Positions 11,430 through 22,487 of a DNA stretch of 64,000 bases are shown piece by piece. The notes below the pieces were generated by a model. It was not told the origin of the DNA, made no database searches, and worked only from the letters and a program-made list of their open reading frames with translations. Every line of letters begins with the position of its first letter. Position 1 is the first letter of the stretch. Made by a program: the position numbers and the translations under genes. The stretch comes from Hyposmocoma kahamanoa (taxonomy: Eukaryota; Arthropoda; Insecta; Lepidoptera; Cosmopterigidae). The stretch is from contig NW_020654810.1 of the NCBI RefSeq assembly GCF_003589595.1, forward strand, positions 21,256,350 to 21,320,349, read 5' to 3'.

Positions 11430-11600
11430 TGAAGGGAAAATAGAAGGAACAAGAAACAGACAAGACCAAGAATGGCGTAAAGTGAACAAATAAAGAAGAA
11501 TATCAAAATTACCAGCTATAAAGATTTCAAGGAGCTGGCGATGGTCCGTAAGTAGTGGAGGAGGCTACACCGACATGAGCCTGGCTCTTAAATAGGACGT
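11430..11600 (+). mobile_element. LINE ORF2 C-terminal relic
   Basis: The plus strand reads decayed GKIEG..R..GRP-like sequence and then a segment ending GGGYTDMSLALK with Trp residues spaced as in LINE ends (WRWSVSSGGGYTDM). One stop interrupts the frame (aacaaataaagaag). Different family from 300-575. Confidence 0.5.
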
Positions 11601-11743
11601 TGAATAAAACAATTACATAAAAGTAAACGTTCTTAATTTAAATCTAGTATAAATAGGATGTACGTATACTCGAACGTAATCAATTTTAATTGTGCGAAAA
11701 TATTGTAAATAGATTAACTACTTTTTTTCCGACCTTTTTTCCG

Positions 11744-11914
11744 GTCGTATTCCAGAACCCTACTCAATACTCAAGTCAGGACTTGAGTATTGCAGTGAGC
11801 ACTGAAAATCATACTCAAGGCTTTGTCATTAGGGTCGTATTTCCACTGCTTGAAATCATACTCAAGTCTGCTCAAATTCTGACTTGAGCATTGAGTACAG
11901 TTCTGGAATACGAC
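11744..11914. mobile_element. Short inverted-terminal-repeat MITE
   Basis: gtcgtattccagaa at 11744 and its complement ttctggaatacgac ending at 11914 bound the element. Matching extends imperfectly into ctactcaatactcaagtcag on the left and gacttgagcattgagtac on the right. A further gtcgtatttcc lies inside, so it may be a nested or tandem copy. No convincing target-site duplication. Confidence 0.65.
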
Positions 11915-12145
11915 TCTAGGAGCGATTTCTTTTAGCAGCGATACAAGCGCGTGTATGTCAAAGCGCGATTGCATCGCGACACTTGCGGTTTATAGGCGGT
12001 TGCATCGATGCGGTCGCTTGTGTTGAATTATTAAAAACATGCATCGCGTTTTGATCTTTTACGACGATTAGCGACTGTATCGTGTTTGAATCGCTGCAGA
12101 CGCGTTACTAAAAGTCACTATCACTAAGTATGTGTGTAACAGCTC
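11915..12145. mobile_element. GC-rich MITE relic
   Basis: Rich in gcgattgcatcgcg and gcatcgatgcggtcgc palindromic words; ends aaaagtcac ... gtgtgtaacagctct, the same end as at 14664-14730 (gtgtgtaacagctctta). Its other terminus is not clear. Confidence 0.4.
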
Positions 12146-12147
12146 TA

Positions 12148-12234
12148 ATTCGCGTATATTTGTTTTTGTCAGACAAATAAAAAAAAATAGTTCCATTTTC
12201 AATCAGGAACAAACGCGGAAGCCTAAGAACTCGA
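12148..12234. mobile_element. Penelope-like fragment
   Basis: attcgcgtatatttgttttt at one side and cctaagaactcga (complement of the family start tcgagttcttagg) at the other, in inverted arrangement, with the hairpin core deleted. Confidence 0.45.
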
Positions 12235-12831
12235 AAGAAACTGATAATTTATTAATATAAAAACAAATTTTAACCACGCTGACTTTACGATGGTCAAGTT
12301 CATAGACGCCTGCGGCGCCATATCTGGTGCAGAGTAATGCTACCTAATGCAATTGTATGCTCAATGAGGCTAGGCAACGACTAGTGCATACTGCATATTT
12401 GACTACGGTCGCGGTGGCTTCGTGGCTAGCACTCTGAGTGCTACGAGGACTTCCCGTTCGTGTGTACTCCATAGCCGTATGTATTCAATTGCTGGGTTGA
12501 ACCCATTCGACTTGATATTTTTATTATTAACTTGCATGTTTTATCGCTCGTTATTTAGAGTATATTGTAGCATCGAGATATAAAAGTCAGGTGTGACTTA
12601 GCAAATTTGGATGTAAGTACAATAAAATCGTAGACGTGACGACGCGACTGTAATAGGCCTATAGTAAACCATCCCACGGGATGGAAGCTGTCACCATGCG
12701 CCAATAAATGCGCAATTGCTAGTATTTGCAGCCAGCTGTTTTACAGAGGTGGAAGCAGCGACGTTGATAAGCCACTTTAGATTCTTTAGCAAATGTAATT
12801 AACAGAACTACCACCAGTCTTATCTAATTTG
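12235..12831. other. Unassigned stretch
   Basis: Contains gtggcttcgtggctagcac near 12415, weakly tRNA-A-box-like, with no B box behind it. Otherwise nothing recognised. Confidence 0.4.
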
Positions 12832-13022
12832 GTAGCAGTAGAGCTCCTTGTGAAAGAGTTCGTCCAGGGAAGTACTGCCGCCAAGCCGTAATATCAGCAT
12901 TACTGTGTGCCGGTCTTGAAGGGTAAGGGTGCTGGTGAAATTACAGGCACTTGAGTTTATCAACTTACGTCTCAGTCAGGGTGACGGGCGCAGGGGCAGT
13001 GCTCCTCAGATCTTTGTGAATT
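12832..13022 (+). mobile_element. SINE-A copy, 5' two thirds
   Basis: gtagcagtagagctccttgt ... gccaagccgtaatatcagca ... cggtcttgaagggtaaggg ... gcagtgctcctcagatcttt. Truncated before the gacaggcgtgtcgc segment. Confidence 0.75.
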
Positions 13023-13832
13023 GTAGTGTGTAAGCACGCGTGTAGTGTAAAACTAGCTCGCGTGTTTCAGGATACAAGTGCTGCCATCTATTGGTAGCGT
13101 TCGGGACTAATTGGTATTATTGGTGTTGGTAGCTGGCTGGTGGAGTTATAAAGTTTTATGGAAATAGAAGAAGTAGAATTTTAAAAAAAACAAGTATTAA
13201 TTATCAGTTTCGGAATACGTAAATTTATTCAATTTATAGGTAAGCAAATAACATGTGAAATCCATTAGTTAGTGCCGTTCTACCATACGACCAAACTTCA
13301 TTCGTACGTAAGAACAAGTAAGATACTCTCGGGTTTGCACCTTTGTATAATAATATTTATCAAAATCTAATTTAGAGTTCTACTGTTATTAAGACTCTGT
13401 TTCTAACTAACCTAGTGGGTGATAGGTAACATTAAGCTTATGAAATTGTAACATGTATCTTGAAGATAAGCATTTCTGTTTACCTTTAAGGTACTGACTG
13501 AAAATGTAATAAATTACATCATTAACCCTATGCCCACCTAACACAACAATATCGCCTGACTTCGTTCAATGTTATTAAGCACATTTACATCTTGTTTTAT
13601 ACGTTTCCGTGCCAAGGTTGTGCTAATCGGATTTGAACGAACATATTTTGTTAACCTATTTCTGTTGGTTGTTGATTGAATTTTAATTCACGTATTTGAA
13701 TAACTGAAATATGTTGGTTAACGTGTATAAGATTGTCGTAAAACTTGGATTGGTTAATGTGACTACACAACTACAGAGTAACTACAGAGTTAGATACACA
13801 ACTGCATATTAAAGGCCCGCACATATCAATGC
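13023..13832. other. Unassigned stretch
   Basis: Has tgccatctattggtagcg at 13082-13100 and no other recognised unit. AT-rich, no ORF above 60 codons. Confidence 0.45.
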
Positions 13833-14127
13833 CTTTTTTTATAATACTAAATGACGGGACGAACAAGGCATGCGCCTGGTAGTAAGCCACACGACTGTTC
13901 ATAACAGTTGCAGTTACTCAGAGCTTTGAATAATAAAGATCTGGGGGCATCGCTACTGCGCCCGTCACCCTGAGACATAAGTTGACAAGTCCTATGTGCC
14001 TGTAACTTCACCAGCATCTTCACAACCGGAACACAGTAATGAGACCATTACTACTCGGCGGTAGAAATAGGTAAGGTGGCAGTACTTTCCTGGACGAGCT
14101 CTCTCACAAGAAGCTCTACTGCTACTA
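13833..14127 (-). mobile_element. SINE-A copy, nearly complete
   Basis: From ttttttataatactaaatga and cgggacgaacaaggcatgcg through gagacataagttgacaagtc, acagtaatgagaccattact and gacgagctctctcacaag to ctactgctactaaac. A 71-codon minus frame (13992-14207) is a shadow of it. Confidence 0.85.
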
Positions 14128-14344
14128 AACGTGATGATTGATGCCATGAACTCCATCGTCAATGAAAAAAAATTTGTAATATTAAAAGATATTTTGTCTA
14201 CGGACAATTTCTTTATATAAGTTACTTTATCTTAGAAAATTATGTTAAATTAAACTTGAGTCTTCCGAAAAGGATAAATTATTTATTTATTATAATTAGC
14301 GTTTGCATCGCTGTTTAAAGTCGCACGTGTGTGTTTGTGTTTCA
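14128..14344. other. AT-rich spacer with a MITE end
   Basis: 14300-14340 (gcgtttgcatcgctgtttaaa, then gcacgtgtgtg) resembles the terminal piece at 14664-14730, so an older element may flank the MADF-type MITE on both sides. Confidence 0.35.
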
Positions 14345-14663
14345 TACAATTTCTAGAGGCGCTGAAAACGCACGGCGGCCGCGCGACAGTCGCGCTGCAG
14401 TCACGCTCGGTTGCAGTCGCGGTTCGTGAGGTGTACATAATAATTTTTCAAATTAACCACGCTGGATGAAAGTTTAATTGAAAAATTTATAGAGAATATA
14501 AAACAACTCCTTGCAATATGGAATAGCAGTTCCGCCAGTTATTCCAATCGACTGGATAAAAAAGTCATGGGAAAATTTGGTTGCACTTCAACAGCGCGAC
14601 AGTCGCGCGGCTGCCGCGCGGCTGCAGCTCTTTTAACAGCGGTTAATTTGAATGCGCCCTAAA
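14345..14663. mobile_element. MITE with N-terminal part of a MADF domain
   Basis: The right terminus (gcggctgccgcgcggctgca, aacagcggttaatttgaatg, cgccctaa) is the inverted counterpart of a GC-rich left part (cgcgcgacagtcgcgctgca) and matches the 34638-34943 MITE termini. Inside, 14461-14580 on the plus strand is open and reads LDESLIEKFIENIKQLLAIW followed by NSSSASYSNRLDKK. That pattern (LIE..(8-9)..LW......Y..R..KK) is the first half of a MADF DNA-binding domain. MADF/Myb proteins are the second gene of PIF/Harbinger transposons, so this looks like an internally deleted derivative of one. The frame is cut off by the GC-rich end just after the helix 2 start. Confidence 0.6.
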
Positions 14664-14730
14664 GGTAGACGATTAGCGATTGCATCGCGTTTGCATCGTT
14701 GTTAAAAGTCCCCGTGTGTAACAGCTCTTA
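14664..14730. mobile_element. Small MITE terminus
   Basis: gtagacgattagcgattgca tcgcgtttgcatcg and ttaaaagtccccgtgtgtaa cagctct match parts of 11915-12145 and 14300-14340. Abuts the MADF-type MITE, so one probably inserted next to or into the other. Confidence 0.45.
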
Positions 14731-15239
14731 TATTTGCTGTCTATTATACAACTTTAATGTAGATGTTTCTGAAAGTTGTAGTCATTGTTTATACCCATGT
14801 ACATTCCATGGTTGGGCACAGAATCTCAGGTAGAGAACTTCACCCGTGTTTGTTATTGTATGCTATAGAGTTTTATCATGGCTGCGATGGTCATTAAGTT
14901 GCTCTATACAACATACCAACTTTATTGAAACCTTGCCGTGGGCACCATAAATCAGGTGACCTCTCACAGGCGGCCCATAACTCAGCGCGCGTTTATGGAG
15001 ATCGCTAGAACGGAGTGCAATGCCGTGTTAGCAATCGATGTGGTTGTTTTACTGGATTCGTGCAATGGCATGTGATTTTTTTGAATAACGGTCCTTGGGT
15101 TGTGATATTTAGGTCTTGTATTAGATACCAGATCTGGGAAGTAAAGGGTTTGTCTAGAGTCAGTTATGAGGTTTCTATATTTTAGCGCAAAAACATAACT
15201 TTATAGATTTAAAGGTATGTTTTTTATGAATTCAAGATA
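14731..15239. other. Unassigned stretch
   Basis: 14934-14980 (cttgccgtgggcacc...tcaggtgacctctcacagg) weakly recalls the 3' part of lepidopteran SINEs but is too short to call. Confidence 0.35.
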
Positions 15240-15320
15240 CGGGACGAATAATTCGTGCACCTGGTGGTAAGCGATACACGTGTCGATAACAGTTTGAAAG
15301 GTTGTCACGCACTGCTGGCA
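15240..15320 (-). mobile_element. SINE-A piece, sense 3' part
   Basis: cgggacgaataattcgtgca, ggtggtaagcgatacacgtg and gataacagtttgaaagg mark the sense 3' end. The rest of the copy appears to resume at 15655 after about 330 bp of other sequence. Confidence 0.6.
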
Positions 15321-15654
15321 CCGCTTAAGCATGTAGATTGTAATGTAGCCTCCAAAAAACGGTTTTATAAAAAATATTTTAAAGTTTTTTGTGATCTTTT
15401 AAGTGTTTATCGCAGAACAGATTTTTGGTAACTGGTAAACGTGTCAAAATTAGACGAGCAGCACTGCTCGCTTCATCGCTTAAGCAGAGAGAGACGACGG
15501 AACGACATATAATGAGATTGGCGAGGCAGAGGAATTAAAGAACGATTCAAAATTTGAAAAACAAGTAGCCAGGAACCAGAGACAAGGTGATAAAAAGGTG
15601 GAATGACGATAGAAGGAGGTCGCATCGTCACACGTAGTAGTACTCAAAGAGTTG
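15321..15654. other. Sequence separating two SINE-A pieces
   Basis: Contains a purine-rich plus strand (15480-15600: gaga/gacg words) whose complement gives a serine-rich 62-codon frame of no known family. It may be an insertion into the SINE. No clear terminal repeats. Confidence 0.35.
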
Positions 15655-15765
15655 AGGGGCAGTGCCACTGATGTCCATAATCCTTAGAGTTAAGTAGACA
15701 AGCCCATGTGCATGTGTGTGCATGAGTTTCACCAGCACCTTTGTAAAAGGAAAATTTATGCTAAC
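15655..15765 (-). mobile_element. SINE-A piece, middle part
   Basis: gaggggcagtgccactg, ttaagtagacaagcccatgt and gagtttcaccagcacctttg, in the order expected as continuation of 15240-15320. The sense 5' third is lost. Confidence 0.6.
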
Positions 15766-16299
15766 TGCCATTAACAATAAGTAGAGTAAGAGTTCTAGTT
15801 ATAGGTAGATTTAACAGTAATTTGTGAATATAACAAGACCAAATCGAAAGAAACAAGCAAGCTACATTAAGTTCAATCAGATAACGTCTCAAGAAACATG
15901 ATCGATCCTTCGATAAATTAGCTGCAATTTCGGCTATTCACTCTAGCTGGCCATTACTGTGACTATTACAGGATAATCACGGCGATTTCGGCTATCCGGC
16001 GAACGCTATTTGGAGGACGTTAGTCACCGATATTGGACACCAGGTGCAGTTAATAGTTCCGCAGGTAACTTGGTCCAAATGTTGCGATTCGATGACCAAA
16101 ACCGATTGCATTGATGATAGTTGTTGAGTTTGTAAATTTTTCTTTGATGTTATAGTGTACAATCATAGTACATTTACTCAAATATTTTGTATGCCCGTCA
16201 AAATATACATAACTTCATTAACAAAGAAGATATTTAAAATATTAACCTTAAAACTTAAAGTTTAAACTCATGGTACCACCATTTCAGTTAACTAAGGTA
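15766..16299. other. Unassigned stretch
   Basis: No domain, repeat or RNA recognised. Confidence 0.5.
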
Positions 16300-16660
16300 A
16301 ACGATTCTTTTAAGGGGAACTGTATACGTTTTTACAACGGAGCATATATTAAAACTATCATTTGCTAAGTTTAAAACTTACATTAAAAGTATTTTATTAA
16401 AAAGTCATATTACAAAATTGAAGACTACGTGTTTGATAATGATGTATGGAAGATATGGGTCTAGACTCCACACAAATTTGATTCAAAGTGTATTTCACAG
16501 CATTTAAGTTTATTTGAAAAGAACAATCCCTAGAGTTGATTGCTCGTTCTTCGGGAAGTCAGCATAGTGAACGAGCAGTAGCTTAAAAATCGACGTTTTT
16601 AAGTGCAAATTTATTTTACCTATGGACTAAATGATCCTTTGACTTTGACTTTGATAGGGT
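16300..16660 (+). mobile_element. CR1-type LINE 3' end with TTTGAC tail
   Basis: A decayed ORF2 C-terminus reads NDSFKGNCIRFYN and, after frame breaks, SYYKIEDYVFDNDVW, the usual close of CR1/Jockey-type ORF2. The 3' UTR (tttgattcaaagtgtatttc, cgagcagtagcttaaaaatc, ttattttacctatggactaa) ends in tttgactttgactttga. The same 3' UTR occurs at 56666-57000. This is a 5'-truncated dead copy. Confidence 0.7.
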
Positions 16661-17124
16661 TTAGAGTTGTGAATATATGTCTGAATTTTGATTTTACTCC
16701 CGACACAAAAAGAGGGGTGTTGTTAGTTTGAAGTAATTGCTGTGTGTCTCCATGTATGCATCGTAGCTTCCAAATTGATTTACTGATCTCAAAGTAGCTT
16801 TATTATTTGGAAGCTAATGTAATCAGGATGGTTCTTGGCTATGTTTGGCGAACATTTCGATATTTCCTAAGAACACTATGCCAACTTTATTTTTTGGTCA
16901 TTTTTGTGAATTTACTAATATTATGCACCTCGAATTATGAGAAAAAAACAAACAAAAAAGAAATTTGGAAAAAAAAACTAATTTAGTGAAAAAAAAAGAT
17001 ACAAAAACAACATAAAAACAGAACAGGTCATAAACGTGTATGTATGTATGTAGTTCATTGGAGGTGTCGATCTGACCTCTTTTCTCAGTTAGGGATCTCA
17101 GTATTTATTTTACTTCCACTCGAC
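16661..17124. other. Unassigned stretch with A-rich run
   Basis: 16925-17020 is an A-rich run of aaaaaa and caaaaa words; 17038-17050 is a short gtatgtatgtatg microsatellite. Confidence 0.5.
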
Positions 17125-17265
17125 ACTCACTTTTCCGTAGCAGCATACTTCCTTAACTATTCTGCCGCCAAGCAGTAATGTCAAAATTACAGACACACAG
17201 GTGTTGTCAGGTTAGTGTCTCAGAGTGATGGGCGTAGTGCCAGTGTCTCACAGATCTTTCAATTC
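17125..17265 (+). mobile_element. SINE-A copy, shortened
   Basis: ttccgtagcagcatacttcc, ctgccgccaagcagtaatgt, gtgtctcagagtgatgggcg and cacagatctttc. The central gaaggg segment is deleted. Confidence 0.65.
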
Positions 17266-17412
17266 GAATCGATGATTCCGCCAATGTCAAGTTAAGGAAG
17301 ACACGGTTTTTTTACGCAGAATTTGACCTGTGAATTTCGATAGAATTCCCTGAGAGGAGAATCTACAATAAATGACAACATAAGCAGACTATTACAGAAA
17401 CAAATTGTTACT

Positions 17413-17683
17413 TTTAACGACGGGGCGAACAAGTCGTGCACCTGATGGTAAGCTACACGCCTGTCCATGACAATAACAGTGCTACTCAGAGCTTTTAAAT
17501 TGCAAAGATCTGAGGGGCACTGCCACTGCGCCCGTCACCCTGAGACGTAAGATGACAGGTCCCACGTGCCTGTAATTTCACCAGCACCCTTATTTACTTA
17601 CTTATTACTGCTTGGCGGCAGAAATAGGTAAGGTGGCAGTACTACCCTGGATGAACTCTTCACAAGGAGCTCTACTGCTAGTA
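17413..17683 (-). mobile_element. SINE-A copy, nearly complete
   Basis: gacggggcgaacaagtcgtg, ggtaagctacacgcctgtcc, gcgcccgtcaccctgagacg, cttggcggcagaaataggta and ctctactgctagtaac. The T-rich tail region is missing at the left end. Confidence 0.85.
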
Positions 17684-17699
17684 ACATAGTTGACATACT

Positions 17700-17800
17700 T
17701 GAGCATGAAGCTTCATTCGCATCATGTGTCTTTGAATGTGGCCGGTATTATTGATAGTAATTGTTTCAGACGGATGTCGGCCAGAGAACGAGAGTAAAGG
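17700..17800 (+). mobile_element. Family E element fragment
   Basis: gaagcttcattcgcatcatg, tgatagtaattgtttcagac, ggatgtcggccagagaacga and gagtaaagggtctg correspond to parts of 10835-11040 and 28455-28575. Confidence 0.45.
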
Positions 17801-17811
17801 GTCTGTTATAA

Positions 17812-17878
17812 GCAGGCGTGTCGCTTACCATTTGCGCATGAAGTGTTCGTCCCTTCACTTGCTATCATAAAAAAAACT
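17812..17878 (+). mobile_element. SINE-A 3' end fragment
   Basis: agcaggcgtgtcgcttacca, gttcgtcccttcacttgcta and tcataaaaaaaac. Only the last quarter with its A tail survives. Confidence 0.65.
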
Positions 17879-17984
17879 TGTCCGATCAACTAGAAATTTA
17901 TTTGATTTGGTAATCTGATGACGCTACAATGATATGGTAGCCATGATCTGATACTGAAACCAAGGACAGGGTGTAGACTGCTTA

Positions 17985-18250
17985 AGCGCCCAGTTACACG
18001 ACGCGAAAGTTTTCGTGCGACTGCCGTCCGGTTACCACGTATTCACGTAGGTACATTAATGGTGAATCGGAATTCTATTTACGCGGCAGCCGCGTGATCG
18101 CCTCGCGGTAGACCAAAGACAAACCTAATGGCTTATTATTTATGTTAAAACGTAAATGTTAAATAAATAGAGCGTATTTTGCTATTACATTTCGGTCTCT
18201 AAAACGTGCACGCGGTCGCTGCGCGGCGGCCACGCGGTCACTCAATTTTT
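17985..18250. mobile_element. MITE of family G
   Basis: gcgcccagttacacgacgcg at the left, a GC-rich gcgcggcggccacgcggtca near the right, and between them acattaatggtgaatcggaa and aatagagcgtattttgc. All of these have counterparts at 46630-46975. No open frame. Confidence 0.55.
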
Positions 18251-19450
18251 TTTTAATTTTGCTATTATAGCATCAATATTTTATCTAATATATCTATGCT
18301 AGGTATGACAGCAAAGCGTAAAATGTGGAAATAAATTTAAGTTAAATAAAAAAATAAGGAATACTGTTTTTTTGCATTAGTTCAACCTGCCGATTGCAAT
18401 GTCATTTTCATTTAAAAAGTGTCCAATATCTCCCACATCACTTACATGTCTACACGATGTAAGAAGGAACTCCACATACATTTAAATAAACGCATAATAT
18501 TCCTAATGCTCTGTACGACGACAAACTGCTAACGTTAACTCGTATGAGTTTAAATGTTCGTTTTTGAGTTCGTGTGTTTTGTGTAATGGCGTTGCCTGTT
18601 CCACTTATTAAATTTTGAACACGTACTGCGTTACTTTAGGGTTGTACAGGTAAACGTGGAGATATAGGATGTGTTACTTTTGATTACTAGTTACAAGCAG
18701 TAGTTTCTATACTAGTTTATTTTACTGATTCAATAGAAACTTTTGAATATGTATATTTATGAGGTAAGGACGTTGTTACCATTGGTGCAATTCTTTTAAT
18801 CTGAGGAGAACATTTAAGCTACAATTCGCTGTGCTGGCTCAACGCTGGTTGAAGTCTCCTCACGTCTTTAAAGAGTTCAGGTCCTTTCATGCACTCCGCA
18901 CGAATCTTTTTACCACAATAAGAAGTTTTAAATAAATACTAACTTTTGTCAAGTGATAATTAGTAAACTATACTATAAATTATTCAAGAAAAAATGCAAT
19001 CGTAAAACTTTGTATTGCAAAATAATGAACAGAAAAATATATTACCAAATGTAACTCAAAAAGCCTTTTCGCTTCAATGTTCTAACAATTGGCAGAATAC
19101 CTGTTACTGTCAAATATTCACAACCAAACTCCAAGCTCTAGTTTAATATGTTTTATTGCGGAGTTATTTGGCGGGAATTAAAACATGCCGCCATCTTGCC
19201 GGTAGAAAGTTCACGAAGGATTTTACTAATGCCTCTGTAATGAGTGTTCTCGTCTAACATCTAACTTAATTTGAGCAAATCGTCGCTCGTTATTCACACG
19301 CGTTTTTTATGGCTGTTTCCAGAAGAAACATTGTGGGTATTTCTCATGAGATTAAATCAAATATTCAATCTATCACTTCCGTGGCTGAAACTCGGTGGCC
19401 AAATGTAAATTAACTAGCCAAAGTTGCTTCGTGGACTAACAAGAAATGTT
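18251..19450. other. Unassigned stretch
   Basis: About 1.2 kb with no frame above 60 codons. 18765-19440 is of ordinary base content and could hold host regulatory or intronic sequence, but nothing shows it. Confidence 0.45.
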
Positions 19451-19570
19451 TGGAAATGAAATGAATCTATATTGCATTTTTTTTTATCAAACAAACCAAC
19501 GTGGCAATTGGATCTGTAAAGAGCTGAAAGCGTAGGTTTGTTTGAAAAAAGAAAATAAATATAATTGTTA
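19451..19570. mobile_element. Penelope-like fragment, diverged
   Basis: tggaaatgaaatgaatctat, aaacaaaccaacgtg and ggatctgtaaagagctgaaa, then taggtttgtttgaaaaaag: the order of the family core with both arms decayed. Confidence 0.4.
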
Positions 19571-19604
19571 ATACAAAGATCTGTAACAAACGCATAGAGA
19601 AATC

Positions 19605-19680
19605 TTTAGCTCAGTTGGTAATTTAGTGGCCCTAGATTGGCATATAGACGCAGGTTCGAGTCTAGTCAGATAGAAGGAAG
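19605..19680 (+). mobile_element. tRNA-like SINE relic
   Basis: ctttagctcagttggtaatt (A box) and cgcaggttcgagtctagtca (B box). The acceptor arms do not pair, so a working tRNA is unlikely. Confidence 0.5.
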
Positions 19681-21437
19681 TTTTCCTTGTGTTCGTACTT
19701 TGTGTTAACAATTATAACAAAACCTGTGGAGTAAAAAAATAATTGGAAATCATGGTAGTAAAACATTGTGATTATTTAATACATTCAATATAACAAAAAA
19801 TATACGTAATCGTAAATAAAAAAAAGTAGTTTTATGTCCAATAAAATTTTTTTTTTTTAGTATTACTTAAATTGTAAATTGATGTGTCCAATGTGATGGA
19901 TTTCTTAAATGGAAAACTCCTACAATAGGGTCAATGATTATGAATACATAGAGTAACAAATCACGAAATTGTGCGATATCTATTTCATCGAAAATAACTC
20001 AAAGTCTTGATGGAGTCGACGAAGAGATTAAGAGATGGATGGAATGAGCTAAACATGCATAAAGTTTGTTCCGCAAAAAAGTTTCATTGCCTTATCTTTC
20101 AATTTAATCTTTTTTTTTTGGTGTGGCAGTGTTAAAACTTTTTTTACAATACTTTAAAGTGTCCTGGACGAATTTACTTCAAACAGTAAAGCTATTCGTT
20201 TTAGACAAAACGTGTTACATAATTTTAAGAGTAGAAGTTTTTGTTCTCGGCACTGTCATTATATGTAATGAATGATATCGCTGTTTTTCAGAAATAGTGT
20301 TCCAAATCAAAATTTTTTTTTTACAACTTTATACAGAGTAAAGACACATGAAAGTTAAAAAAATTATAATATTTATTAAATATAAATATAATTTAATGAG
20401 TGCTATGTCACTATATAAAGTTACTTCCGTCCAAACGGTCTTAAGTGAATAATGTTGTTACCTCCATATATCATACCCAAGAAAGTTAAGTTCGCAGACG
20501 TATTTACCTGCAACAATAAAACAATATAAAATTATTATTAGTATTCTCGAATATTATCGTAAAGTGTCATTTAATATTCAAGGTAGTATCGGGAAATATT
20601 ATTTAATATTTCAAGACAACGACTTGACTATTTAAAATATTAAAAATGCCTTTGAACACAGAGAATAGTAAACTGAAAATGATTCATTTTCGATTAGCAG
20701 CGTTTTTGGTTATCATAAAGATAGAGAGAACATGAAAATTTTAACCGAACAATGTAAATAATTGTTTCCAAGAAGAATTGATGTATTGGTTACAATTTGG
20801 AAGGGACGACAGACGATAAACTTTTAAAAAGTCTTTTTTATTCCAAGCATATAAAAAGTTAAACACAAAGATGTCAAGTGCAGCAAGTAAAAGATGTTCG
20901 TAAAAATTAAGACGCTTTCAAAAGCAGCTTAAAGGCGGAGCGGAAGTTATGGCAACACAGGAAGTACGTCATCGCGCCATCGGAAGTGACGACCGCCGCC
21001 TCAGATTAATGGGTGTGGTTTTGGTATTAAGATTTAACGTTATAACGGATCCTACGTAAATTCGTATAAAACGCAAAAGAGTATTTTCAAAAGGATGGTA
21101 ATTTTTTATTTACTTGTTACTATGCAACTCTATTCTTAGTTCCACTATTCGTGACAAATTAAAAATTAAACTTAAATCATCTTCATTCCATAGCCAAGCA
21201 AATTACACTTGGAATAAGGCAGATTCCCCTGAGAAGAATGAGCAAGAAACTCTAGGGGTTGCTCTTTGTAAATATACATTATCATTTACAATATTTATTT
21301 CGAACATCTTAGATTGAGACTCCTTGCTTTAGCTCTTGCAAGTAGTTGCTGATCACTAACATGGATTTTTGTCATCCAAACACGGAGAAGCTGAATAATA
21401 AACAACCTTTAGTATAAATTGTTAGTATACATTCTTC
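19681..21437. other. Unassigned stretch with T-rich runs
   Basis: Long A/T runs at 19820-19860 and 20110-20120. A short GC-rich segment at 20930-21015 (ggcggagcggaagttatggc, cgccatcggaagtgacgacc) could be a small promoter or MITE end; I cannot decide. A 67-codon frame (21114-21317) shows no domain. Confidence 0.4.
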
Positions 21438-21573
21438 GAGTTCTTAGGTTTTCGCGATTGTTACACATAGGAAATGAAACTATTTTTCCGCATTTAAATT
21501 GCGTATATTTGTTTTTTCAAACTGACGTTTCGGGCCCGTTACAGGTCCCATGGTCACGGTTGACTGAGGTGGT
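21438..21573. mobile_element. Penelope-like terminal fragment, one arm
   Basis: gagttcttaggttttcgcga through caaactgacgtttcgggccc gttacaggtcccatggtcac to actgaggtggt. Here the hairpin core is in the opposite sense to the copies at 7627 and 11185, directly joined to the left arm, and there is no mirrored arm. Confidence 0.55.
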
Positions 21574-22295
21574 ACAGTCTTCAACCAGTTATGTCTAATA
21601 TTGATGCAAACCACCCTATTTTTAACTATAGTTACAATAGTTATTAATGAAATACCTTATTTTTAATTTTACAAAGAAAACTTTCCAATTTACGCTACAT
21701 TAAGTTTTACAAATTATTTTATTGAATGAATTTTTATTAAGTTCAATTTATTATTAATTAATAATAGAAATTACAATAAACTAAAACATATTAATTACTA
21801 CTACAGTCTTATGTCTGTTTGGGATTTTTCATTAGACGAAATACTGGATCCCAAACTGGTGGTACGGAGAAACCATCTTCCCTGTTGCAATTAGGATGTT
21901 TTTGTGACCTCTCGCAGCATCCTGGGTAGATAACGGACTTCTTTTGCAAGGACCTGGGGTTTGTCAAACTTCATTGACGCCCGGTTCCTATATTCAGAAA
22001 ACGATCCGTTTTGCTTACCATCGGTACTCTTCTTAACCAGGCGTAAGTCAAAACCGTTTCTATAAAAAACGTTTCGTAAGCTATGTTACCAGTGACTCGC
22101 TACCTACGGATGGGAGGACCACAAACAACGAATAGTTAAGATAAAGTATGGGGATGACAGTTCATAGTGTTTCTATATTATTTTTGAAACGTCAACGAAC
22201 TGTCAAAGCTACTTGTCGTTAAACATTTTGTTACCGCCCAAATTGCGTCGGTTGCGTGGTAGTATTCTCCAAATTTTGTTTATTAATTAATTGCA
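21574..22295. other. Unassigned stretch upstream of transposase relic
   Basis: Could hold decayed remains of the same transposon as the next feature, but no transposase core motif or inverted terminal repeat is visible. Confidence 0.4.
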
Positions 22296-22487
22296 ATGTC
22301 TAGTTCAGACAGTTGTCTGGCCATAAATACTGTTACACTTAAAAATAAAAAAATATTACATTTGAATTTCGAATCTATACGATTGGCAGTGAAGAATTTT
22401 CCCATGGAAAGAGTGCGTGCTTCTATTGATAACTTGCCTCAACGTTTAAAGGACTGTATTGCAGCCAATGGTGACCACTTCGAATAA
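22296..22487 (+). pseudogene. Tc1/mariner-like transposase C-terminal relic
   Basis: A 63-codon open frame ends in SIDNLPQRLKDCIAANGDHFE and a stop. The pattern xxLPxRLxxCIxxxGxHFE closes many insect Tc1/mariner-superfamily (IS630-type) transposases, where it follows the last catalytic acidic residue. The DDE catalytic core, the helix-turn-helix and any start in context are missing, so this is not a working gene. The upstream 35 residues are not recognisable. A chance match is possible, but the run of conserved positions makes that unlikely. Confidence 0.5.

Noticed and set aside
11744..11914. Regulatory palindrome cluster
   Set aside because: Inverted termini and a nested copy fit a MITE better.
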